In this document: positions 6,098-12,669 of the stretch, in pieces
Numbering within the stretch: position 1 is the first letter of the stretch
Layout: each line of letters starts with the position of its first letter
IMG/VR virus record: IMGVR_UViG_3300008110_000683
Coordinates: 18,542 to 44,351 of that record
Origin: a virus
DNA: 25,810 nucleotides
Direction: 5' to 3' (one strand)
Position numbers and translations under genes: made by a program
Notes under the pieces: model-generated
Seen by the model: the letters and a program-made list of their open reading frames with translations, nothing else
Database searches by the model: none
What the model was told of the DNA's origin: nothing

Positions 6098-6363
6098 CCG
6101 ACGAATTACAACAATATATCCTAACGGATACTTTAATCATAACTAAAAAATTTAGATCACCTAATGAATTTTCTCTTTATATCGAAGAACGAGTAGCAAA
6201 AGAAAAGTTAGGTTATATGGATGCAGTTATACAATATTGCGGAGAAGTGGATATTGACGTTGAATCTATCTCTAAATTGATTAATCAATCGCTTAAAGAT
6301 AAAATTCAAATAGAAGCAGAAGAAGGAAACTACTTCAAAAAACGAGGTAAATTACCACTGTGA
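6094..6363 (+). CDS. 33: gp33-like late transcription co-activator
   Basis: 89 residues, against 112 in T4. The central stretch (YMDAVIQYCGEVDIDVESIS, about 41-60) and the following KLINQSLKDKIQIEAEE match my recollection of gp33 in T4-like cyanophages. gp33 bridges host RNA polymerase and the sliding clamp gp45 and acts with gp55 to activate late promoters of the TATAAATA type, several of which occur in this window. The gene lies immediately before gp59 and gp32, the same 33-59-32 order as T4, which supports the assignment strongly. A typical clamp-binding C-terminus is not obvious; the chain ends KKRGKLPL. It starts by ATGA overlap with the bilin reductase and ends by GTGA overlap with gp59. 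Confidence 0.72.
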   Translation: MTDELQQYILTDTLIITKKFRSPNEFSLYIEERVAKEKLGYMDAVIQYCGEVDIDVESISKLINQSLKDKIQIEAEEGNYFKKRGKLPL

Positions 6364-6983
6364 TTATGGATGAATTCTCAGTCTATAAAATGTACATTGC
6401 CCTTAAGTTGCATTTTACTACGGACAATTATGATGTCATTGCTCAAAAAGGCAAAGTTAGAGCAAGCCGACAAGCCTTTGCTAAACGCAAAGATCTTTAT
6501 TCTATTAAAAAAGTATCCAAGACATATTCGGATGAGGAAGTTGCTAATTTCTTAATAGCAAATTTTACATCCGGAGATCGTTGGGGCGGACTATTTGATT
6601 CCGAAGCCAGCGAACGATATCAAGAGTGGAAAAAGCGAACAGAAAGCTTAACTTATATTTTTACAAATGATCTAGACACATTGATGCTAGAATTGGAAAA
6701 AGAAAATATGAGTATTGAAGATGCTTTTAAGATTACAAAATCCCAACACCCATATATAATTAAAGCATTTCTTCGAAAAACTATAACACTAGAAACATTA
6801 GTTATCCTTGAAAAGATATTTCCTTTCACAGGATATTTTGATAGTAATATAGGAGATGATGTAATGTGGCCAGATATTTCTAGATTGATTAGAAAATATA
6901 AACCTTTTTTACGTTTTGATAAGGAAAAGTACAATGGAATTTTCAGAAACAGAGCTGGACTTGAATGCTCAAAAAATAGCTAA
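6360..6983 (+). CDS. 59: gp59-like replicative helicase loader
   Basis: 207 residues, against 217 in T4. The N-terminal FSVYKMYIALKLHF, followed by NYDVI, aligns with the T4 gp59 start (SVYKLYLMIKQH and KYDVI), and AFAKRKDLYSIKKVSK aligns with the AYQKRRDKYFFQKLSE region. gp59 binds forked DNA and gp32 and loads the gp41 helicase. I took GTG at 6360 because it makes a GTGA overlap with the gp33 stop, the same coupling used by the genes upstream. ATG at 6366 is the alternative and would shorten the protein by two residues; neither has a well-spaced Shine-Dalgarno sequence. The next small gene starts inside the end of this one, overlapping by 50 bases. Confidence 0.88.
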   Translation: MIMDEFSVYKMYIALKLHFTTDNYDVIAQKGKVRASRQAFAKRKDLYSIKKVSKTYSDEEVANFLIANFTSGDRWGGLFDSEASERYQEWKKRTESLTYIFTNDLDTLMLELEKENMSIEDAFKITKSQHPYIIKAFLRKTITLETLVILEKIFPFTGYFDSNIGDDVMWPDISRLIRKYKPFLRFDKEKYNGIFRNRAGLECSKNS

Positions 6984-7152
6984 GCTTGAAAAGGAATTGG
7001 ACGAAACCAGATACATACTTGAACAATGTATTGCATCTATAAAAGAGACACAGAGGTACTTAATTAAATTATCATACAATCAATCCGATATAACCAAAAG
7101 ACTTGCCAAGTGGCCATACATTGTCGTTAACACCGAAAGCGACGAACAATAA
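6934..7152 (+). CDS. Small coiled-coil protein of the gp59-gp32 region, unknown function
   Basis: 72 residues from ATG 6934, which has AAGGA about eight bases upstream; an in-frame ATG at 6916 adds six residues but lacks that spacing. Residues 10-45 have the heptad pattern of a coiled coil, rich in Lys, Glu and Leu (AKLEKELDETRYILEQ), and the C-terminus carries a conserved-looking TKRLAKWPYIVV segment. I recall short proteins of this type beside gp32 in T4-like cyanophages, without known function. The 50-base overlap with gp59 in another frame and the position before gp32 suggest a role in replication, but nothing more can be supported. Confidence 0.65.
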   Translation: MEFSETELDLNAQKIAKLEKELDETRYILEQCIASIKETQRYLIKLSYNQSDITKRLAKWPYIVVNTESDEQ

Positions 7153-7190
7153 CATTTTACTAAAAGGAATAAGGAGCCTTAAATTTTAAA

Positions 7191-7376
7191 ATGAGCATCA
7201 AGAAAAGAAATTTAGATTTGGATCGCGAGAAAAAAATTCGCGGAATTAAGAAGAAAAATGCTATAGACAAGCATAAGAATCTTATATATAATATAGCATC
7301 TTCTAAAAAAATTGAAGATGAAGAAACTGAATTAGATTATGATTACGCGACAGTTATTAAAATCAAACGACGTTAA
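7191..7376 (+). CDS. Small basic hypothetical protein
   Basis: 61 residues. The N-terminal two-thirds are strongly basic (KKRN, REKKIRGIKKKN), followed by an acidic patch (EDEETELDYDYD-like, about 42-53) and a basic end, KIKRR. A nucleic-acid-binding role would fit the composition, but no family is recognised. AGGAG at 7172-7176 is 14 bases from the ATG, longer than usual. The stop codon lies inside the tandem repeat that precedes gp32, so this is the last gene before the gp32 control region. A real gene is likely but not certain. Confidence 0.5.
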   Translation: MSIKKRNLDLDREKKIRGIKKKNAIDKHKNLIYNIASSKKIEDEETELDYDYATVIKIKRR

Positions 7377-7409
7377 TACAACTTATACACTTAATACAAC
7401 GCTATACAA
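7373..7409 (+). repeat. Tandem repeat before gp32, candidate autoregulatory site
   Basis: TTAATACAAC occurs twice, at 7373-7382 and 7391-7400, each followed by a TATACA core (7384-7389 and 7403-7408). The gp32 Shine-Dalgarno sequence AAAGGAG (7408-7414) follows directly. In T4, gp32 represses its own translation by binding an unstructured, AT-rich leader next to its ribosome binding site. This repeat has the right place and composition for the same job. That function is inferred. Confidence 0.5.
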
Positions 7410-7420
7410 AGGAGATTATT

Positions 7421-8353
7421 ATGGCATTCACATCACTATCTGATCTTAGAAAATCCCGCGGCGGATTTGACTCTTTAATGAAAGAGGTTGAAAAGATCGC
7501 AAACCCCCAATCAGAATCACGTGGCGCAGACGATCGCTTCTGGCAACCAGAAGTAGATAAGGCCGGTAACGGTTATGCTGTCATTAGATTCTTGGCACCA
7601 CCTAAAGGTGAAGATCTACCATGGGTTAGAATTTGGAATCATGGATTTCAAGGTCCAACCGGCAAATGGTATATTGAAAACTCTCTTACCACTTTAGGTA
7701 AAGCAGACCCGGTTTCAGAATTCAATACTGAGTTGTGGAATTCAGGTTCAGAAGCAAATAAGGAAATTGCTCGTAAGCAAAAGCGCAAGCTAAGCTATGT
7801 TACCAATATTCTTATTGTTAAGGATCCTGCACATCCTGAGAACGAAGGAACAGTTCGCTTGTATAAATTTGGTAAGAAAATCTTTGATAAGATCAAAGAC
7901 GTAGCAGAACCTCAGTTCCAAGACGAGAAGCCAATGAATCCATTTGACTTCTGGGAAGGCGCAAACTTCAAATTGAAGATTCGCAATGTAGAAGGTTATC
8001 GTAATTACGATAAGTCTGAGTTTGATTCTACAAGCCCAGTATCAAATAGCGACGATGAAATTGAAGCTATCTGGGGCAAGCAACATTCTTTGACAGCTTT
8101 CTTAGATGAAAAACATTTCAAGTCATATGATGATTTGAAGAAGAAGTTGGAAATGGTTCTTGGTATCGGTACCACTATGGCACCAGGTAAGAAGGCAGAC
8201 GAGATTGATCTTGACGAACAAGTTTCAAGCGCTCCTACTTCCAAGCTATCGGTTGTTCAAAACAAACCAGCAGTAAAAGCACCAACTAAAGAAGTAGACT
8301 TTGATGACGACGATGAGTCTTTATCTTATTTTGCTAAATTAGCAGAAGATTAA
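7421..8353 (+). CDS. 32: gp32 single-stranded DNA-binding protein
   Basis: 310 residues, close to T4 gp32 (301). It coats single-stranded DNA in replication, recombination and repair and contacts gp59 and the polymerase. Recognisable parts: a basic N-terminal region for cooperative binding (SDLRKSRGGF); the core with HGFQGPTGKWYIEN (about 74-87); the KQKRKLSY (LAST-like) segment (about 119-126); the block with ILIVKDPAHPENEG and RLYKFGKKIFDKI; EGANFKLK; and an acidic tail, DFDDDDESLSYFAKLAED. The zinc-binding cysteines of T4 gp32 are absent: the region reads ADPVSE where T4 has CPVC, and the protein has no cysteine at all. AAAGGAG sits six bases before the ATG. Codon use is richer in GC and in apparently preferred codons than in the structural genes, as expected for an abundant protein. 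A strong terminator follows. Confidence 0.95.
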   Translation: MAFTSLSDLRKSRGGFDSLMKEVEKIANPQSESRGADDRFWQPEVDKAGNGYAVIRFLAPPKGEDLPWVRIWNHGFQGPTGKWYIENSLTTLGKADPVSEFNTELWNSGSEANKEIARKQKRKLSYVTNILIVKDPAHPENEGTVRLYKFGKKIFDKIKDVAEPQFQDEKPMNPFDFWEGANFKLKIRNVEGYRNYDKSEFDSTSPVSNSDDEIEAIWGKQHSLTAFLDEKHFKSYDDLKKKLEMVLGIGTTMAPGKKADEIDLDEQVSSAPTSKLSVVQNKPAVKAPTKEVDFDDDDESLSYFAKLAED

Positions 8354-8367
8354 AATTTAAATTTTAG

Positions 8368-8390
8368 CCCCGCCCTGTGCGGGGTTTTTT
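8368..8390 (+). terminator. Intrinsic terminator after gp32
   Basis: CCCCGC (8368-8373) and GCGGGG (8379-8384) pair around CCTGT, followed by six T residues (8385-8390). This is the strongest terminator in the window and closes the replication operon just where the minus-strand block ends. On the minus strand it lacks a clean T-run, so it works mainly for the plus strand. Confidence 0.9.
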
Positions 8391-10059
8391 AATGGTAGCG
8401 TCGACCACCTATAACTACACCACCCATTAACATTTGCTGTATTTCTGGTCTCGTATTTACAGATGGCGCTGACGGTAATACTATTTGAGATTGCGCACCA
8501 CCGCCATTTACTACATTATTAACTTGATTTGTAATATAATTACCTGCAGGTTCTGCAAATTCTTTACTCTTAAGTAATAAATCTTTGGATTCTTGTGCAA
8601 TAGAATTAAGAACAGATGCCGTTGCAGTTCCTAAATTAGGTAGTAGATTTATTTTTTCACCATTTATATCTAATTCGCCTACTTGATCCAACCAATTTTT
8701 TGATGCTGTTGCAAACTTATTACCTATTTCTTCCTCCACGTAATCTTCAACTTTAGTTAATATATCCAGCATCTTATCTTTTATTACATCCATTATGGAC
8801 TTTTCGCCTGTGTCCCATCCTCTCCATTGCTCGTCATCTTTTTGCACTAACCCAGATACTGCTTTATCTTTTGACATCATGTCGAATCTTCTTTCATCAG
8901 TTGCAGCAAATGTTTGTCTTGCAGTTTCGGCAGCTCGTTTCGCATCTGCCGCTTTTAGTATTTTCATTTCTTCCTCGGAAGTACCAAACAATTGAGATGC
9001 CATATAAAGAGGTAATAGTGCAGTATTTAATCCTCGTAAAAATGCACCTATTTTCCCCATCATTCCTTCTGCTACACTTAATTCTGCAGCGGTAACATAT
9101 ACACCTTGTTTATTTTGAAATAGTTGTTCTGGCTTTGGTATACTTGAAGGTGCCGCTGTTCCTCCAGGTCCAGCTATTCTAGGAGTTTCGGGACTTGCTA
9201 GAGCCGGGTTACCGCTCATAGGTTGACCCACAGGAACTGCTGCAGATGACGGTGTTGTACTAGGCGAGGCAGATGCAGGTGTTGTAGTAGCCGGAGAACT
9301 TCTCCATGATTTTATTTTTTCCCACAAATCTCCTAATAATCCAAAAATTCTAGTTATTGCTGCAGCAATACCTTGAACAACTTTTTCAATAGCAAGTCCA
9401 ATACCTAATACTATTTTATCAAGCAATTCTTTAAATAAAGTTTTTAATGCTCCGCCAAATAATGTTATACCTGCGGAAAATGCAGCTGCAAGAATAGATG
9501 CAAGTCCAATACCTAATTTAGATAAAAATCCCCCACCTCCCTCACTATCAGATCCTGCTATATTAATTTTATCTGCAATTGCTTGTGCCAATAATTCTCG
9601 TTCTTTTGCTCTTGCAGGATCTTCATATTGTTTTTTAATAAAACTAATATCTACTCTAGTTAATTCCGAAATATCTCTAATAGCAGAAGTATCATCCATC
9701 ATTTTTTGTTGATATTTGGATGGACCAAATAATTTATTCATAGCATTTTTAAAAAAGCCTTTTTGTTCCGAATCTTTATCTCCTATTTTTGATCTACTGG
9801 AAAATCCAGGAGTTTGTTGCTTTTGAAAATATTTTCGTATTTCCGAAAAACCTTTACCGTTTCCCTCAAAAAGCTTTTTCTGAGAATCTTGTATATCTTT
9901 TCTCAAATTGCCATATTCTTTTTGTTGCTTTGATATAGCATCAGTTAACTTTTCAAGCACTTTGGTTTGTGCTTTTAGTTTATTAGTTTGCTCGAGAGAT
10001 GCACTTAATAGTGCTCTATCTCCTGCAGTTAATCCATCTGGGTTTTGAGGTAGTGCCAT
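8389..10059 (-). CDS. Tape-measure-like tail protein (gp29 position)
   Basis: 556 residues, near T4 gp29 (590), the tape measure that sets tail length. Residues 1-70 are helical and likely coiled coil (LEQTNKLKAQTKVLEKLTDA). Residues about 175-245 are glycine-rich and strongly hydrophobic (GIGLASILAAAFSAGITLFG), as expected for a tape measure that enters the cell envelope. Residues 255-310 form a Pro/Ala/Ser/Thr linker, followed by a further helical half. The C-terminus ends GGVVIGGRRYH. It is the gene immediately after the gp26 frameshift pair, which is where tape-measure genes lie in most tailed phages. The assignment rests on context, length and composition; I do not recognise a specific sequence family, and a structural role other than tape measure is possible. 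Confidence 0.6.
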   Translation of the reverse strand: MALPQNPDGLTAGDRALLSASLEQTNKLKAQTKVLEKLTDAISKQQKEYGNLRKDIQDSQKKLFEGNGKGFSEIRKYFQKQQTPGFSSRSKIGDKDSEQKGFFKNAMNKLFGPSKYQQKMMDDTSAIRDISELTRVDISFIKKQYEDPARAKERELLAQAIADKINIAGSDSEGGGGFLSKLGIGLASILAAAFSAGITLFGGALKTLFKELLDKIVLGIGLAIEKVVQGIAAAITRIFGLLGDLWEKIKSWRSSPATTTPASASPSTTPSSAAVPVGQPMSGNPALASPETPRIAGPGGTAAPSSIPKPEQLFQNKQGVYVTAAELSVAEGMMGKIGAFLRGLNTALLPLYMASQLFGTSEEEMKILKAADAKRAAETARQTFAATDERRFDMMSKDKAVSGLVQKDDEQWRGWDTGEKSIMDVIKDKMLDILTKVEDYVEEEIGNKFATASKNWLDQVGELDINGEKINLLPNLGTATASVLNSIAQESKDLLLKSKEFAEPAGNYITNQVNNVVNGGGAQSQIVLPSAPSVNTRPEIQQMLMGGVVIGGRRYH

Positions 10060-10061
10060 AG

Positions 10062-10259
10062 TTATTTCTTAAATTGTTTTTGTTGTTTTATCTTCTCATT
10101 TTCTTCAGTGATATAATTAATTAGCATAGTAACGTAAATATCTCTTTCCCACGGAATCATATTTTCTATTTCAGTTAATGAATAATGATGATGTTGCATT
10201 AAAGAAAAATTTAACTTAAAATAGTTAAGAAGACCCTCATGCGAAAGAGTTAGACGAAA
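10062..10259 (-). CDS. Frameshift-expressed tail assembly chaperone extension (gp51/GT-like)
   Basis: This short frame is open in the -1 frame from the end of gp26. Entered by a -1 slip at 10265-10259, it adds 65 residues to the first 228 of gp26, giving a product of about 293 residues. If translated on its own from ATG 10199 it makes 45 residues with no clear Shine-Dalgarno sequence. The sequence includes FKLNFSLMQHHHYSL, then TEIENMIPWERDIYV and EENEKIKQQ. A His-rich, S-L-x-E-I, P-W-E pattern of this sort is what I expect of the second part of tail assembly chaperones (lambda G/GT type). Its place between gp26 and the tape measure matches that role exactly, and in T4 the small assembly protein gp51 is the neighbour of gp26. 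It ends two bases before the tape-measure ATG. Confidence 0.65.
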   Translation of the reverse strand, partial: FRLTLSHEGLLNYFKLNFSLMQHHHYSLTEIENMIPWERDIYVTMLINYITEENEKIKQQKQFKK

Positions 10260-10942
10260 AAATTTTGTAGTCCCTCCAAATTCAATTCATTTTCTGCACC
10301 ACACGCATCGCATTTTTGTTCTATGTGTTGTACAACTTTAGGCATAGTTAAGAAAAATTGTTCTAATTTACTAAATTGATCTTTTGAAAAACTATTTACA
10401 AATTCTACAAGTTCTTCTTTGGTATATTCATCATATACTTCTTCTTCGGTATATACTGCACTAATACAGCTACATAACATATCAACAATACTTTCCGATT
10501 TAAAATTTTGATAAATTTCCATCATTTCATCAAACCTAGGATATCTCATTTCTAAAATAATTTTATCGGTGATATTAATTTTTTTACTATGGCTTGCGTC
10601 TTTTTTAACTATTGCATTTGTTATATCTAATTCAAAATTAATCTTATTTTCGCAACTATTACATTGTAATGTTAAGTTTGCAATCTCGCCTATAGATTTT
10701 GCTCTCATATTTAAAAAGATATACTCAATATCAAAATTAGATAATTCTAATATTTTTAATTTATTATATGTACACACATCCACAAGTTCAGAAATTATAC
10801 GATGTATTTCTTCATTATCTGATTCCAATCCTGTTAATAATACTTTATATTCTTTAACAAGAAACGGTCTGTATTTAATTTTTTCTCCGGTTGACGGTAA
10901 TATCAATTCATAAGAAGGGGTTTCTAATTTAGGTAAAGCCAT
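10250..10942 (-). CDS. 26: gp26-like baseplate hub / tail assembly protein
   Basis: 230 residues; T4 gp26 has 208. The opening MALPKLETPSYEL, followed by LPSTGEKIKYRPFLVKE, is the family hallmark in T4-like phages. Two CxxC pairs, Cys94/Cys97 (CNSC) and Cys211/Cys214 (CDAC), probably bind one zinc ion. gp26 is needed for baseplate hub assembly in T4 but is not prominent in the finished structure, which fits a chaperone. The last codons contain a -1 slippery site giving an extended form (see 10062-10259), the arrangement of G/GT tail chaperones. GGAG lies seven bases before the ATG. Confidence 0.85.
   Translation of the reverse strand: MALPKLETPSYELILPSTGEKIKYRPFLVKEYKVLLTGLESDNEEIHRIISELVDVCTYNKLKILELSNFDIEYIFLNMRAKSIGEIANLTLQCNSCENKINFELDITNAIVKKDASHSKKINITDKIILEMRYPRFDEMMEIYQNFKSESIVDMLCSCISAVYTEEEVYDEYTKEELVEFVNSFSKDQFSKLEQFFLTMPKVVQHIEQKCDACGAENELNLEGLQNFFV
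10259..10265 (-). promoter_or_regulatory. Slippery heptamer A AAT TTT for -1 frameshifting in gp26
   Basis: On the minus strand the gp26 codons CAA AAT TTT TTC contain A-AAT-TTT in the correct register for a canonical X-XXY-YYZ slip. It lies only two codons before the gp26 stop. A six-T run adds to the slipperiness. The new frame is open for 65 further codons of plausible protein. Confidence 0.65.
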
Positions 10943-10958
10943 AATTTCTCCAATTTAA

Positions 10959-11072
10959 TTATACATATCCATTGATTTCGCCAGTATTAAAGATGGTTCT
11001 AGATTGTTCATCTATTGCTTGCGCATCTCCCGATAAATCCGTTTGATTTTCTCTATATCTAGTTTCATTCAA
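10959..11072 (-). CDS. Possible 37-residue protein between the tube protein and gp26
   Basis: An open frame starts with TTG overlapping the TGA stop of the preceding gene (TTGA) and runs 37 residues, polar and acidic (NETRYRENQTDLSGDAQAID, then EQSRTIFNTGEINGYV), ending 16 bases before the gp26 ATG. It has no ATG and no Shine-Dalgarno sequence other than possible coupling. The composition looks protein-like and it fills an otherwise empty 126-base gap. It may be unexpressed; no family is recognised. Confidence 0.25.
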   Translation of the reverse strand: MNETRYRENQTDLSGDAQAIDEQSRTIFNTGEINGYV

Positions 11073-11608
11073 TCTATTATTCTTCTATAGGAAAATGTTA
11101 CATTTAATTTGTGTACTTGATTTTGAGCACTATTATTTAATTCGAGTAAAGCAACACTTCTAGGAAATGCATCTTCAAGTAATACGGAATAAACAGTTTT
11201 ATCTTTTTGATCCAATTGATTAATTTGCACGGTTGTTACATATGTCTGTTGATAGTAAACAAAATACTGAAAAGGATCTATAATCTTACTCATCCAACTA
11301 TCAAACAAACCCTTTACGTCCATTTTTTGATCTAGCAAAAATGTCATAGTAATACCTTCACCTCCGTAATCTACGGATACTGGTCTTTGATATGCTGGTC
11401 CTTGTATTCGTTGTGTTTTCACCCCTATTGTTTGCATTGGCAAATTAGTTGATTCGCAAAATAAGCTAAGTAATTTTGCGTCATTTGTAGAATACTTATT
11501 ATTCGTTAGGGCAGGAGGTAGATTAATTAAAACCTCAAATCTATTTGGTCTTGCTAAACCGCCCGTTCTTACTTGAGCTTGAAAATTCTTTAGAGAAAAA
11601 TTTGCCAT
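11069..11608 (-). CDS. Tail-tube-fold structural protein (gp19/gp54-like)
   Basis: 179 residues. The start (FSLKNFQAQVRTGGLARPNRF followed by EVLINLPP) and the later FCESTNLPMQTI, VDYGGEGITMTFLLD and FDSWM segments follow the pattern of phage tail-tube proteins and their paralogues that start the tube on the baseplate. In T4 the tube is gp19 and the initiator proteins are gp48 and gp54, which share this fold; a gp48 relative is encoded nearby on the plus strand. Size fits gp19 (163 residues) better than gp54 (320), but the position among assembly and baseplate genes, rather than next to a sheath gene, leaves open a baseplate-tube role. The start codon directly abuts the stop of the preceding gene (TAAATG). 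Confidence 0.65.
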   Translation of the reverse strand: MANFSLKNFQAQVRTGGLARPNRFEVLINLPPALTNNKYSTNDAKLLSLFCESTNLPMQTIGVKTQRIQGPAYQRPVSVDYGGEGITMTFLLDQKMDVKGLFDSWMSKIIDPFQYFVYYQQTYVTTVQINQLDQKDKTVYSVLLEDAFPRSVALLELNNSAQNQVHKLNVTFSYRRIID

Positions 11609-12178
11609 TTAATATCCGTATTTTTGTTTTGTGTCTTTCCAGACTTTATCTTTTTTGGCTTTTTTAAAGTTCTCAACAGGTAACATGGATGCAGTAATCC
11701 AATCTGAAAAATTAATTTTTAAAAATCTTGTTCTAATATGATTACTTAAATAGTGTTTTACGCAAGCTGTTGCTGGAGCATATTTTGCTGAGCTATTTAA
11801 TAATCTCCATGATAAATCTATTTTTGTCTTTTCGTCAATTGGTCGAGTATTAAGTTTACTTAATTCCCCCAATAAATTAAATCTAGCAAGGTAAGGTAGA
11901 TAATGAAGGTTAATACCCAAGAACCCATCTGGCACTTTACTAAAAGGCAATACTAATGGCATTATATCATAATACGGTAGTGTGTCTTTATGTTTAGGAT
12001 CATACATAAACAAGTACATTTCTCCAGGAACAATATTATTTGTTAGTTGTTTTTGTCCCAGCATTTGAGTACCGGAAACACTTGATCCTAGATTCCTAAC
12101 TTGATCTCTATACCATTGATACGATTTTTTCGTATCTCCAGCTTTCATACTAACAGCTTTAAAAATATCTTCAGCCAT
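11609..12178 (-). CDS. Conserved T4-like phage structural protein, unknown role
   Basis: 189 residues. The segment PGEMYLFMYDPKHKD (about 51-65), then LPYYDIMPLVLPF and FLGINLHYLPYLARFNLL (about 86-103), is a pattern I recall from uncharacterised virion proteins of T4-like cyanophages and related marine phages. The C-terminus is basic (KKAKKDKVWKDTKQKYGY). There is no membrane segment, signal peptide or catalytic motif I can identify. It lies between gp4 and a tail-tube-fold protein, overlaps the gp4 gene by eight bases and is probably co-translated with it, suggesting a virion or assembly role. I do not assign a function. Confidence 0.6.
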   Translation of the reverse strand: MAEDIFKAVSMKAGDTKKSYQWYRDQVRNLGSSVSGTQMLGQKQLTNNIVPGEMYLFMYDPKHKDTLPYYDIMPLVLPFSKVPDGFLGINLHYLPYLARFNLLGELSKLNTRPIDEKTKIDLSWRLLNSSAKYAPATACVKHYLSNHIRTRFLKINFSDWITASMLPVENFKKAKKDKVWKDTKQKYGY

Positions 12179-12626
12179 TTACGATTCCTAAATCTTTTTC
12201 GGTTATTATCATGAATTTCATATTTCTATCCTGGCAAAATTCAAATGCTGCTTTCCATTTAGCTTCATTTACTCCGTATTGGAATACCTCATTTATAAAA
12301 TTCTTTGTCTTTTTAGCGGGTATTGCTGGAGGTTTTGTAAAACGCTCAGGTTTAATTTCTATTAGATATTTTTGAATTGCCCCATTTTTATTCTTTACTT
12401 TAATATAGAAATCTACAAAGTATCGATGCACCTTTTTATCTATAGGAGAGATGTAGGGCACAATTACAGTCTCTGATCCCCATTCTATAATAGATGGGTT
12501 CATATCGCACCACTTCATGAATCGCAATTCCCATAAAGAACGATATACAATATTATCCATATCCCCTCTATATTTCAGAGGATTCTTGGTTCTAAATTTG
12601 CCTTTGTAAGTTTTGGTGTATACCAT
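12171..12626 (-). CDS. 4: gp4-like head completion protein (nuclease fold)
   Basis: 151 residues; T4 gp4 has about 150. The opening NPLKYRGDMDNIVYRSLWE, followed by LRFMKWCD and IEWGSE, and the later HRYFVDFYIK, YLIEIKP and NEAKWKAAFEFC blocks, are typical of the head completion protein family. Glu33, Asp72 and Glu90-Ile-Lys92 fit the E..D..ExK layout of TnsA-like and related PD-(D/E)xK nucleases. gp4 finishes DNA-filled heads, probably trimming DNA or sealing the portal, before tail joining. It is first in the minus-strand block. A late promoter candidate lies 27 bases upstream (12660-12653); no clear Shine-Dalgarno sequence is seen in the short leader. Confidence 0.85.
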   Translation of the reverse strand: MVYTKTYKGKFRTKNPLKYRGDMDNIVYRSLWELRFMKWCDMNPSIIEWGSETVIVPYISPIDKKVHRYFVDFYIKVKNKNGAIQKYLIEIKPERFTKPPAIPAKKTKNFINEVFQYGVNEAKWKAAFEFCQDRNMKFMIITEKDLGIVNG

Positions 12627-12630
12627 TTGC

Positions 12631-12638
12631 TATAAATA
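12631..12638 (+). promoter_or_regulatory. T4 late promoter (TATAAATA) for the baseplate block
   Basis: TATAAATA is the exact T4 late-promoter consensus recognised by gp55 with gp33 and gp45. It lies 31 bases before the gp48 ATG, leaving a leader of roughly 26 bases. It is the best late promoter in the window and heads the long plus-strand baseplate block. Confidence 0.75.
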
Positions 12639-12652
12639 ATTAATATCCACAA

Positions 12653-12660
12653 TATTTATT
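12653..12660 (-). promoter_or_regulatory. Candidate late promoter for the minus-strand block (AATAAATA)
   Basis: Read on the minus strand, 12660-12653 is AATAAATA, a NATAAATA late-promoter element, 26 bases before the gp4 start. It lies in the 43-base gap between divergent blocks and faces the plus-strand promoter at 12631. Transcription would start near 12647. Confidence 0.55.
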
Positions 12661-12669
12661 ACAGAAAAT

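Noticed and set aside
6370-6555. Plus-strand 61-residue frame inside gp59
   Set aside because: It overlaps a clearly assigned gene and has no recognisable sequence.
8354-8390. Bidirectional use of the gp32 terminator for the minus-strand block
   Set aside because: On the minus strand the stem is followed by CTAAAAT rather than a T-run.
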